Source: JBCDBL01 sp039183635 (GTDB lineage Bacteria; Pseudomonadota; Alphaproteobacteria; Caulobacterales; Parvularculaceae). Taken from it: 6,059 nucleotides of DNA. The notes beneath the pieces were generated by a model, which saw only the letters and a list, made by a program, of their open reading frames with translations, was not told where the DNA came from and did no database searches. The translations under genes and the position numbers were made by a program. The DNA lies in contig JBCDBL010000170.1 of assembly GCA_039183635.1 (NCBI GenBank), positions 1 through 6,059 of the forward strand, written 5' to 3'. This document shows positions 1 through 5,646 of this stretch, piece after piece; within the stretch, counting starts at the first letter, position 1; each line of letters begins with the position of its first letter.

Positions 1-1288
1 CCGGTTCAGACACGCGTAAATACTCAGGCGCTTTATAAAGCCGCAATGGCCGCTTGCGGGGGCTGCGCTTCCAGACCAGGTCGGCGTTCTTGTCGACGGC
101 TTCGAGCCGGGCGAATTCCCGTTCGGGAAGCTGAGCGTCGCGGGACGAGAACACTCGCACATGATCAAAACCGACGCGATTGCCGAGGGTGGAAATCAGG
201 CGGTCTATGTTTTCGGATTCTTGCGTATCTTTGCCAAACGCTGTCTGTCGCGCGCACTGGGGCTCAACCTGCGCCGCCGCGAGACGGAACCAGTCGGCGC
301 CGAATTCGATCTTTAATTTGTCAAGCGGGTGCGCGAATTGCTGAAGGATAAGACTGGATTCTGAACAAGGCCGGGCGAAGCCGATCGTAAGTTCATGGTC
401 GCCCGTGTCGACGCAGCGCACGGTTAGTGTGAAACGCCTCGCGCCTTTTTGGTCTTGTTCCAACCTTCCGCATACCGATACGGCAAGACGCTTCAAAACG
501 CCCTCAAGGTCTGATTTAAAGCCGATCGGTTCAGGCAGGGTCATTCTTGCAGCGTAAACCGGCTCCGCCGCCGCTGGCGTCACCGGGTCCGGCTGATGGC
601 CGAGCGAACGTCCAAGCGCTTCCGTGAGATCAAGTCCGAAACGGCGCGCCAGCTCGCTTGATTTGATCGCGTAAAGCTGGCCGATGGTTTTGAGCCCTGT
701 GCGGGCGAGCTCGACGGCGATACTGTGATCAATATTGAGAGATGCAATTGGGAGCGACATTAAAGCTTCATTGGTTTTTCCCGGCTGAGCGATGGAGACA
801 GGATCGACGGCACAGCGCGCCAGCGCTCGGGCGCCGTCTTTGGTGTCGGCGACGCCGATACGCGAGGTTATCTGCATGTCGGCGAGGCGTTGGCGCGCGT
901 GTTTGGCCATCGCCTCTTCACCGCTGAAAAGATGCGCGCAGCCGGTGATATCAAGAAGCAGGCAGTCCGGCGGATCGATCGCAACCCGCGGCGATAAGCA
1001 ATCGGCCCAGCGCCACAACGCCCGTAAGAGAGTCGCCTCGCGGATGGGGTCAGCGGGCTCTGTTAAAAGATCGGGGCAGATCGCGCGGGCGTCCGCCAGC
1101 GTAAAGCCCTCGCTGACACCAGCGCGGCGGGCGTGTGGGTTAACGTGAGCGAGGCGCCAGGCGTTCTTCGCTTCTTCGATAATTGCAAACGGACCGTCCG
1201 TTCGCGGATCGCCCAGGCGCACGCGCCGGTCAAGCGGCAGATGCGGCAGCCATAAGGACAAGACCCGGCGCGCAGTTACTCCTCCCAT
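1..1288 (-). CDS. imuB: ImuB, Y-family DNA polymerase-like mutagenesis protein (3' end beyond the window)
   Basis: About 429 residues are visible and the C-terminus lies past the left edge. The N-terminus reads RRVLSLWLPHLPLDR, the typical ImuB opening. In true Y-family polymerases this position carries the first catalytic acidic motif, which is absent here. Further in are the palm segment DPPDCLLLDITGCAHLF, then RIGVADTKDGARALAR and the helix-hairpin-helix-like stretch GLKTIGQLYAIKSSELARRFG, all in family order. ImuB is known as a catalytically inactive Y-family homologue that bridges the beta clamp, ImuA and DnaE2 in SOS mutagenesis. The ATG at 1288 is preferred because GGGAGA lies about six bases upstream; an in-frame ATG at 1303 is the alternative. 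The gene overlaps the end of imuA by about 59 bases, so the two are probably co-transcribed and translationally coupled. A dnaE2 gene often follows imuB, but that region is outside the window. Confidence 0.93.
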   Translation of the reverse strand, partial: MGGVTARRVLSLWLPHLPLDRRVRLGDPRTDGPFAIIEEAKNAWRLAHVNPHARRAGVSEGFTLADARAICPDLLTEPADPIREATLLRALWRWADCLSPRVAIDPPDCLLLDITGCAHLFSGEEAMAKHARQRLADMQITSRIGVADTKDGARALARCAVDPVSIAQPGKTNEALMSLPIASLNIDHSIAVELARTGLKTIGQLYAIKSSELARRFGLDLTEALGRSLGHQPDPVTPAAAEPVYAARMTLPEPIGFKSDLEGVLKRLAVSVCGRLEQDQKGARRFTLTVRCVDTGDHELTIGFARPCSESSLILQQFAHPLDKLKIEFGADWFRLAAAQVEPQCARQTAFGKDTQESENIDRLISTLGNRVGFDHVRVFSSRDAQLPEREFARLEAVDKNADLVWKRSPRKRPLRLYKAPEYLRVSEP

Positions 1289-1850
1289 TGTTGCTTCTCC
1301 CATGATCGTTCGGTTGGTAGACACGCCAAACGCCCGTGCGGCCGCCTTTATCTTTGATCAACCGCCATACCCATAAAGCGTCCCCATCGCTGCATGGCTC
1401 GCACAGCCAGCGCGTTTGCGCCGCTGAAGTCTGCGCGCGAGCCTTGATAAGAATAATCCCCAAACCGCCGCCTTCTTCGGCGGCGATCTGCAAGCGTCGG
1501 CTGGTTTTAAGATCAGGTCCCTCATCAAGGTCGACGATCACGCAAGCCGCGCCAGGCGAGCGCAAGGCCTGTTCCGCCGTCCACAGAACTTCGTCGCGGG
1601 TGACGCATGAGACGACGATGACGCGCGCCGGATCGATAAAGTCCTGCAAACCGGTCGGCGCCAGCGTTTGCGCATCGACGCTGCGTCCGGCCCACATGAC
1701 AGGGCCTTGCATGCGCGCGGCCGTCATCAGCGCGAAGATGTCGGCGCCTGCTCCTTGGACCTCATGTGCTCGCCCGCGCGCCAGGCGGACTTCTTCGCAA
1801 AGCGCTACAACCCCATGTTCCTTAGGGAGAATCGACTGTGATGCGCTCAT
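1230..1850 (-). CDS. imuA: ImuA, RecA/SulA-like SOS mutagenesis protein
   Basis: The protein belongs to the ImuA family, the first gene of the LexA-controlled imuA-imuB(-dnaE2) cassette for error-prone translesion synthesis. Recognisable segments are RAHEVQGAGADIFALMTAAR near the N-terminus, a core strand VIVVSC, VIVDLDEGPDLKTSRRLQIAAEEGGGLGIILI, and TRWLCEPCSDGDALWVWRL. The fold is RecA-like, but there is no Walker A motif (GPVMWAGRS sits in its place). The ATG at 1850 gives 206 residues. An in-frame ATG at 1883 would add 11 residues, but it lies only three bases from the LexA box and close to the predicted transcription start, so it would be nearly leaderless. Neither start has a strong ribosome binding site, so the choice stays open. 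The C-terminal tail after WRVYQPND has low complexity (NHGRSNNGRSN) and reads into imuB in another frame. Confidence 0.88.
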   Translation of the reverse strand: MSASQSILPKEHGVVALCEEVRLARGRAHEVQGAGADIFALMTAARMQGPVMWAGRSVDAQTLAPTGLQDFIDPARVIVVSCVTRDEVLWTAEQALRSPGAACVIVDLDEGPDLKTSRRLQIAAEEGGGLGIILIKARAQTSAAQTRWLCEPCSDGDALWVWRLIKDKGGRTGVWRVYQPNDHGRSNNGRSNCAPGLVLMAAASAA

Positions 1851-1886
1851 CGCAGAACATCTTTTAGCGTTGACGCCTGACATAAT

Positions 1887-1901
1887 GTTCTTATTTTGTT
1901 C
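1887..1901 (-). promoter_or_regulatory. LexA (SOS) box upstream of imuA
   Basis: The plus strand reads GTTCTTATTTTGTTC, a perfect GTTC-N7-GTTC direct repeat (GAAC-N7-GAAC in the direction of imuA). This is the established alphaproteobacterial LexA operator. It lies directly upstream of imuA, a classical LexA target, and overlaps the predicted -10 element, so bound LexA would block the promoter. Confidence 0.9.
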
Positions 1902-1922
1902 TAATCAAGCCAAATGAGTCAA
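1893..1922 (-). promoter_or_regulatory. Predicted sigma70-type promoter of imuA-imuB
   Basis: On the minus strand TTGACT (1922-1917) serves as -35 and CAAAAT (1898-1893) as -10, with an 18-base spacer. The -35 is five of six to consensus and the -10 is weaker at four of six. The -10 is embedded in the LexA box. A start site near 1886 would fit initiation at the ATG at 1850 with a leader of about 35 bases. The -10 assignment is inference. Confidence 0.55.
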
Positions 1923-2091
1923 GAGGGGCGTTTCAGGCTGATAAAATGATGAAAAATGTATGCTTATTGCTGCTGTGCGTGGATCAAACGATCAGCAACC
2001 GCATATCCTTGCGCCTCCTTCTGCACGTATCTTTGTTTTTGGTCGCAGATCTAGAGGGCTTTGATAATCACTATAGTGACAGTCTCATCCA

Positions 2092-2328
2092 TCAGACCCG
2101 AATAAGGATTGCCGGCATGCCTGAGTGGGCGCCGTTATGGCCGTTACGTTTTGTGCGCCAGTTAATGAGCTGGGAGAAGGCGTCGGCCTGATCGTCGTTG
2201 CGACCGTTGGGGAAGGCGAGGAGTTCGTTCAGGAAGTCCTCTGGCTACGGCGCTTCTTCTGGCAAGAGAACGTCGCCGCGCTCAATGACGGGGGAGGCGG
2301 CTTCTAAGCGCACGGCTTGGTCTTCTTG
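2092..2328 (-). pseudogene. Phage terminase large subunit, C-terminal remnant with internal stop
   Basis: Read on the minus strand the frame gives QEDQAVRLEAASPVIERGDVLLPEEAP, then a TAG stop (2247-2245), then PEDFLNELLAFPNGRNDDQADAFSQLINW, ending at TGA (2094-2092). The FPNG-x-x-DDQ-x-DA motif after an LLPE segment is the hallmark C-terminus of phage TerL nuclease domains. In intact relatives the position of the stop is usually Trp, so TGG to TAG is the likely mutation. Only about 78 codons survive of a protein that normally has several hundred, and no upstream ATPase part is present. This is a scar of a degraded prophage. Flanking sequence at 1923-2091 holds no recognisable gene; a short minus-strand frame ending at 1964 (DRLIHAQQQ) could be another phage scrap but is not assignable. 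Confidence 0.82.
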
Positions 2329-2329
2329 C

Positions 2330-2360
2330 TTGTGACATGTATTTTGTTCTTGTCTATAGT
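2330..2360 (+). promoter_or_regulatory. Possible promoter of the DinB-family gene
   Basis: TATAGT at 2355-2360 is a good -10 match. TTGTGA at 2330-2335 is a possible -35, but the 19-base spacer is longer than ideal. The region to 2405 is AT-rich. No LexA box is present here (a single GTTC at 2345-2348 has no partner seven bases away). Confidence 0.35.
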
Positions 2361-2405
2361 TTTTGTATTTTGAACCAATAGGCAGAAATTAGAGGAAGTG
2401 CTAGA

Positions 2406-2906
2406 ATGATCACGTCCGAGTATGTGCGAATCATGGCGCGCTATAATGAATGGCAGAATAAAAGTACTTATGAAGCAGCATCTCTTTTGAGCGATGAAGA
2501 CCGTTTTAAAGATCAGGGAGCCTTCTTTGGTTCTATTCATTGCACACTCTCACATTTGCTTTGGGGTGATCAGATTTGGATGCATCGTTTTGCTGATACG
2601 CCAAAACCTCAGGCAGATGGTATACAGGCTTCCGCCGAAATGATTCTTGACTGGAAGGAACTTTGTAAGGAAAGAAAATCTTTTGATGATGTTATTCTGA
2701 ACTGGTCGAGCAGTTTGACCAATCAGGATCTGGAAGGCGATCTGATGTGGTATTCCGGTGCAGCAAAACGCGACGTTATAAAGCCTATCGGATTTCTGGT
2801 GACGCACATGTTCAATCACCAAACCCATCATCGCGGGCAAGTACATGCTATGGTTACCTCCTGTGGAGGTAAAATAGACGATACAGATTTATTCTTTCTC
2901 GAGTGA
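2406..2906 (+). CDS. DinB/YfiT-superfamily metal-binding protein
   Basis: A complete 166-residue protein of normal length for the DinB (damage-inducible, four-helix bundle) superfamily, unrelated to DNA polymerase IV despite the shared name. The N-terminal helix MARYNEWQNKSTY, the motif LSHLLWGDQIWMHRF around His50, and FNHQTHHRGQVHAM with His138 and His142 supply the three-histidine metal site. Known members include thiol-dependent transferases (bacillithiol or mycothiol type), but most, including this subgroup, have no assigned substrate. The ATG at 2406 follows AGAGGAAG at about eight bases. Its last 18 bases overlap the tail of the CinA-like fragment on the opposite strand. There is no visible functional link to the neighbours. 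Confidence 0.9.
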   Translation: MITSEYVRIMARYNEWQNKSTYEAASLLSDEDRFKDQGAFFGSIHCTLSHLLWGDQIWMHRFADTPKPQADGIQASAEMILDWKELCKERKSFDDVILNWSSSLTNQDLEGDLMWYSGAAKRDVIKPIGFLVTHMFNHQTHHRGQVHAMVTSCGGKIDDTDLFFLE

Positions 2907-3119
2907 AACAAACATCTCTTTTACTTGTAGTGCTGCATGATCGATGAGGTTCTGATACCGTCCACGAATAACAATTTGGGTTGAATAGGTTTCACCGTCA
3001 AACGTTGGATAAGAACCAATCGAAGTTTCTTTGTTTTCTTTTTGAATCTTCCCCAAAGCATCACCAATTGTGCCTTCACCAAAACGACATTCAACGGCTA
3101 CAGAGAGCGTCTTTACCTT
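2889..3119 (-). pseudogene. CinA-like molybdopterin-binding protein, C-terminal fragment
   Basis: The minus-strand frame reads VKTLSVAVECRFGEGTIGDALGKI, then TSIGSYPTFDGETYSTQIVIRG and a final helix LIDHAALQVKEMFVSLEKE before TAA (2891-2889). The GEGTI...IGSYP...V-x-RG pattern matches the C-terminus of the competence/damage-inducible protein A (COG1058-type, molybdopterin-binding fold) family found in Alphaproteobacteria, normally about 250 residues. Only about 76 residues remain. The frame stays open upstream to about 3266 but contains no ATG, GTG or TTG, and the residues past 3120 do not resemble the family. The fragment was probably severed by a rearrangement near 3120. Confidence 0.72.
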
Positions 3120-3398
3120 TGACGCCGATTGGCGTTGAGAAGCCTTGAGTTCGATCTCGGCGTAAGTCAGCGACCATAACCTCGCCAGGGCCTGCCAGAT
3201 CGGCTTTCCAACGAAAGCAAAAATATGGTTGCATAGAACCTGAATGCGCCATCGGGGTTTCGTCAGTCAAACAACAGGTTTACCCGCCCGCCATAAAGAT
3301 AGCCGTTATTGACGATCTCCCGCGTTCCGATCTGGTTCAGGTTTTTTGGTATAATTCCCTATACGGCGGAACCGAACACGAATCAGCGGTCTACTTCT
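3120..3398. other. Fragmented intergenic DNA, possible beta-barrel protein C-terminus at 3263-3354 (minus)
   Basis: No intact gene is visible. On the minus strand 3354-3263 reads NLNQIGTREIVNNGYLYGGRVNLLFD then TGA. The aromatic/aliphatic ending resembles the last strand of an outer-membrane beta-barrel such as a TonB-dependent receptor, but it is too short to assign. Between 3120 and 3262 two overlapping minus-strand frames are open (for example KPIWQALARLWSLTYAEIELKASQ), neither with a start codon or a family I recognise. The stretch looks like joined scraps of several genes. Confidence 0.35.
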
Positions 3399-3433
3399 GG
3401 CGGGAAAATTCCCGCCCTACGCGGCGGAGCCGC
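3399..3433. repeat. GC-rich inverted repeat pair (REP-like) at the edge of the toxin array
   Basis: GGCGGGAAAATTCCCGCC (3399-3416) has two 8-base arms around AA, and GCGGCGGAGCCGC (3421-3433) has two 5-base arms around GGA. The two hairpins lie only four bases apart, and the second ends two bases before the first base (3436) shared with the pretoxin repeat. It may be a dispersed palindromic repeat, a terminator (there is no T-run) or a recombination point. Confidence 0.5.
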
Positions 3434-3435
3434 AT

Positions 3436-3579
3436 GCTGGAATTGCTTACAGACCCAACAATCTGGCGGTGGGAACCGCTTATCACGCTGTTGTTGGCGG
3501 CATTGGCGCTGAACTCGGCGGCGGCAAATTCAAAGACGGTGCCGCGACTGGAGCGTTCGTGTATTTATTTAATGAAGCA
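3436..3579 (+). repeat. Pretoxin repeat, copy 1 (5'-truncated)
   Basis: Encodes AGIAYRPNNLAVGTAYHAVVGG, then IGAELGGGKFKDGAATGAFVYLFNEA. It matches 4765-4908 at an offset of 1329 bases. The first 104 bases differ at one position (3504). The last 40 bases differ at eleven positions but change only two residues. The homology ends at FNEA/FNDA, exactly where the two toxin domains diverge. The GG-x-GGKF-x-DGA-x-TGAF ending is typical of the segment before the variable C-terminal tip of Rhs and other polymorphic toxins. An in-frame stop lies at 3352-3354, and no Rhs core precedes it. Confidence 0.88.
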
Positions 3580-4005
3580 ATTATTTCAAATTCGTTGATA
3601 AACAAGAAACGCCGTGAAGCTACGGATGTAATTAGCGACTATTTAGAGGATGCTGATGTGAGCCAAGGATCACCGGAAGATGGCGCGGCTTCGCTTCTAA
3701 ACTTAAGAACAGGAAAGCTTCGGCATTTGTTCGGCGAAGCGGCGGGGCGCGGAACAAATGGTGAGTTTAACTACCGAATAAGAAGACAATCTGTAGATGA
3801 AATATTGGTTGCTATTGGTCATAGCCACCCAAAAAGTGATACAGGAGACAGGCGAACGGATAGAATTATTGATCGAGCCAACGAGGGTTTAAATCGTGCG
3901 GACAGGAGGCTGAGGGGCATAGATTCGGACCGTGATCCAACCGGCAAAGGTTCAACATTCATACTGAAAACACCCAGCGGCAGAATCAAGGAGTTTAAAG
4001 GCTGA
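3469..4005 (+). CDS. Orphan polymorphic-toxin module 1: pretoxin plus JAB/JAMM-like domain
   Basis: Residues 1-37 from the GTG are the conserved pretoxin segment ending VYLFNEA; residues 38-178 are the variable tip. The tip carries Glu70 (SPEDGAASLLN), a GKLRHLF strand and IGHSHPKSDTGDRRTD with His118, His120 and Asp131. The H-x-H-x10-D spacing equals that of JAMM/JAB metallo-isopeptidases, with Arg in place of the usual Ser, and the end FILKTPSGRIKEFKG resembles the last strands of DUF4329-type JAB domains of polymorphic toxins. A metal-dependent peptidase toxin is the inference. GTG is the only conventional start after the in-frame stop at 3352-3354 and has no clear ribosome binding site, so the module may be a silent displaced tail instead of an independently made protein. 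The gene overlaps the downstream lipoprotein gene by one base and is more AT-rich than the imu genes. Confidence 0.75.
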   Translation: MGTAYHAVVGGIGAELGGGKFKDGAATGAFVYLFNEAIISNSLINKKRREATDVISDYLEDADVSQGSPEDGAASLLNLRTGKLRHLFGEAAGRGTNGEFNYRIRRQSVDEILVAIGHSHPKSDTGDRRTDRIIDRANEGLNRADRRLRGIDSDRDPTGKGSTFILKTPSGRIKEFKG

Positions 4006-4475
4006 TGGTTTACAAGTATTCGCTTTTGTTTTTTCTGCTACTAAATCTAATTTTATTAGAAGGTTGCGCAGCGACAAATGACTCCAAAAAATTAGCTCCC
4101 GAAGGCCCGTGCATCGAAGTAGTGTTGGATAAAATCTATGCAACACCGGCTGAATTTGAGAACGAGTTGGTTTGTTCGTCTGGCGAAATCATACGAGCAG
4201 GCGCAAAAATGTTTGCTGTTGTTCCATTCGGTTCTAGCGAGAAAAATGAAATAGAAACGCTTTTAATTTTGAATTTGACAAGAGATCAGGTGGTGGAATT
4301 TACTCAACGCAAATGGTCTGACGGGGACATCGTAGATTTTTCTGGGATTTTGTCATATGATCACGACTGTTGGGCACAGAAAGAAGTTGTGCGGCAGAAG
4401 GGGTTTACCGAATTAATCTGTGCACCAGTACGTTTTCCAATTTATGTAAAACTGAAATCAATCGTAGCGGGTTAG
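4005..4475 (+). CDS. Predicted lipoprotein, candidate immunity protein for module 1
   Basis: A 156-residue protein. It has a short basic start (MVYKYS), a hydrophobic core (LLFFLLLNLILL) and the lipobox LEGC with Cys21, so it should be lipidated. Ala at +2 suggests outer-membrane sorting by the usual Lol rule. The mature part includes KIYATPAEFENELVCSSGEI and DGDIVDFSGIL, a pattern that recalls small OB-fold-like lipoproteins; this fold guess is weak. The ATG overlaps the toxin stop as TGATG, with AAGGAG (3988-3993) eleven bases upstream, so it is translationally coupled to the toxin. Position directly after a toxin tip is the standard place for an immunity gene. An envelope-anchored immunity protein would imply that the toxin acts or is intercepted in the periplasm. 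No immunity family was recognised. Confidence 0.75.
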   Translation: MVYKYSLLFFLLLNLILLEGCAATNDSKKLAPEGPCIEVVLDKIYATPAEFENELVCSSGEIIRAGAKMFAVVPFGSSEKNEIETLLILNLTRDQVVEFTQRKWSDGDIVDFSGILSYDHDCWAQKEVVRQKGFTELICAPVRFPIYVKLKSIVAG

Positions 4476-4908
4476 CCTCGCGTTTCGTCGGGCAGGGTTC
4501 AGCCCGCTAGTCACGAGATTTTCCTGAGACCTGGCCTATCGATTGAATTGATGCGCTTGCAACATCAGTAGACGCATTAATGACCTAATCAGCTTCGGTC
4601 AAGGGGCGCCAACGAATTTCATTGGGCATGGAATCAGCTGGGGGTCAGGCATAGAGGGTGCGGTGGGCAAAGCCTTGGCCCATGGCGTCACCGGTGGTGT
4701 CTTTTCAGAAATCAATGGCGGGTCGTTCGAAAGCGGGTTCCTTGCGGCCGGGTTCTCTTCTCTCGCTGGAATTGCTTACAGACCCAACAATCTGGCGGTG
4801 GGAACCGCTTATCACGCTGTTGTTGGCGGCATCGGCGCTGAACTCGGCGGCGGCAAATTCAAAGACGGCGCGACAACCGGTGCGTTCGTTTATCTGTTTA
4901 ATGATGCG
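4476..4908 (+). repeat. Pretoxin repeat, copy 2 (longest copy)
   Basis: Starts immediately after the stop of the module 1 lipoprotein gene and runs to the toxin junction of module 2. Positions 4476 to about 4676 match copy 3 (5628 to about 5832), sharing RINDLISFGQGA, TNFI, HGISWGSGI and GAVGKAL. Positions 4765-4908 match copy 1. In the toxin frame two stops (TGA at 4525-4527 and 4549-4551) cut the upstream part. Copy 3 has TGC and TCA at the corresponding places, so copy 2 has decayed there. The region 4476-4662 holds no other gene. Confidence 0.85.
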
Positions 4909-5427
4909 CAAGAAAGAAGAATTCGAGGTAAAATTCAAGAAGCAGTTCAAGCATTAAGTGACTTTATCGGTACAGATCTTGTGGCTGCGGGTGACGATGT
5001 GCTGAATGCGATAGATGCACAATTGCCAAAATTTGCCCGGACTGTCTTTTTTGGTGCTAGTTTTTCCGCAGCGGCGGGCCCTGGAGGCACATTCGGAAAT
5101 GGATCCTATTGGGATAGAGTAACCGGCGAGGTGGGCTACTATGATCAATCGGGTTGGGGTGGTGGCATAAATATTGGGGCCACCCCGATAGCAGGGTTTA
5201 TAACCGGAAGTGCGCAAGAGTTTTGTTGTTATTTTGAGGCGTATGAAGCTTCTTACTTTGCAAATTTTGGCTATTTGCGCGGCCTTGAACACAAGCCCAG
5301 CTACGGCAATGGAAGGTATAGTGTGGCGAGGAACGGTGTCTTCGGAGGGTATATCGGTGGTGGTGAGCTCGGCGCAGGGTATTTTGTAACATATACAGAA
5401 CTTGACCCTCGCGGGGTCCGAAATTAG
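4663..5427 (+). CDS. Orphan polymorphic-toxin module 2: pretoxin plus unrecognised Gly/aromatic-rich toxin domain
   Basis: 254 residues from GTG. Residues 1-82 are Rhs-type pretoxin sequence: HGVTGGVFSEINGGSFESGF, then the AGIAYRPNN...FVYLFNDA block shared with module 1. Residues 84-122 look helical (RRIRGKIQEAVQALSDFIG and following). Residues 127-246 are rich in Gly, Tyr and Phe with alternating patterns (FFGASFSAAAGPGGTFGNGS, GYYDQSGWGGGINIGA, GGYIGGGELGAGYFVTYTEL), suggesting a beta-rich, perhaps membrane-active fold. No catalytic motif or known toxin family was recognised. The frame is open from 4552, but GTG 4663 is the first usual start; AGAGGG four bases upstream could serve as a ribosome binding site. 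The next gene, 17 bases downstream, encodes a two-TM protein, which favours a membrane-targeting toxin; this is inference from context. Confidence 0.75.
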   Translation: MGKALAHGVTGGVFSEINGGSFESGFLAAGFSSLAGIAYRPNNLAVGTAYHAVVGGIGAELGGGKFKDGATTGAFVYLFNDAQERRIRGKIQEAVQALSDFIGTDLVAAGDDVLNAIDAQLPKFARTVFFGASFSAAAGPGGTFGNGSYWDRVTGEVGYYDQSGWGGGINIGATPIAGFITGSAQEFCCYFEAYEASYFANFGYLRGLEHKPSYGNGRYSVARNGVFGGYIGGGELGAGYFVTYTELDPRGVRN

Positions 5428-5444
5428 TTCAGAATGGATTACCT

Positions 5445-5624
5445 ATGTTCCGTATTTTTTGGAAAATAATCTGTATAGTAATTGTATGGATCATCGCTTT
5501 AGTGGGTATGGGAATGTTATCTACAATAGGTTCATCGGAAAACTCTATGTTATATCTGATTAGCCTTGTACTACTTTTCTTGTACGCTCTATTTGGGACG
5601 ATATTTGTTTTGCGAAATATGTAG
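5445..5624 (+). CDS. Small two-TM membrane protein, candidate immunity protein for module 2
   Basis: A 59-residue protein: MFRIFWK, then a hydrophobic segment IICIVIVWIIALVGMGML (residues 8-25), a short polar loop STIGSSENS, and a second hydrophobic segment MLYLISLVLLFLYALFGTIFVL (35-56), ending RNM before TAG. It begins 17 bases after the stop of module 2 and ends where the next pretoxin repeat begins, exactly the slot held by the lipoprotein gene in module 1. AGAATGGA upstream is only a weak ribosome binding site, so coupling to the toxin is likely. Small multi-TM immunity proteins are known for membrane-targeting toxins such as pore-forming colicins. No sequence family was recognised. The gene is short enough to be missed by common length cut-offs. 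Confidence 0.68.
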   Translation: MFRIFWKIICIVIVWIIALVGMGMLSTIGSSENSMLYLISLVLLFLYALFGTIFVLRNM

Positions 5625-5625
5625 C

Positions 5626-5646
5626 ACGAGGCGCTTCGCGCTTCGT
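5626..5646 (+). terminator. Hairpin directly after the module 2 immunity gene
   Basis: ACGAGGCGC (5626-5634) and GCGCTTCGT (5638-5646) form a 9-base stem with one G-U pair around the loop TTC, two bases after the stop codon. There is no T-run, so intrinsic termination is uncertain. An mRNA-stabilising hairpin, or simply the conserved edge of the repeat (a degenerate form follows the lipoprotein gene near 4476), is equally possible. Confidence 0.4.

Noticed and set aside
46..1148. Several plus-strand open frames in the first 1.2 kb
   Set aside because: All are antisense to imuB, whose minus-strand frame is continuous and clearly homologous.
1336..1917. Long plus-strand open frame of 193 codons
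   Set aside because: It is antisense to imuA, its composition reflects the complementary codon pattern, and no family features are seen.
2068..2079. 12-base perfect palindrome TCACTATAGTGA, partly like a T7 promoter core
   Set aside because: It lies in decayed DNA without a gene to control, and the T7 likeness covers only about nine bases; chance is sufficient.
1946..2191. Plus-strand frame with a hydrophobic start (MMKNVCLLLLCV)
   Set aside because: It runs into the antisense of the terminase remnant and has no domain or good ribosome binding site; the signal-like start appears accidental.
2330..2405. LexA box upstream of the DinB-family gene
   Set aside because: Only one GTTC half-site is present and no partner at seven bases; the family name alone does not imply SOS control.
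3309..3512. Plus-strand frame of 67 codons spanning the inverted repeats
   Set aside because: It crosses the junction into the pretoxin repeat in the wrong frame; a shadow.
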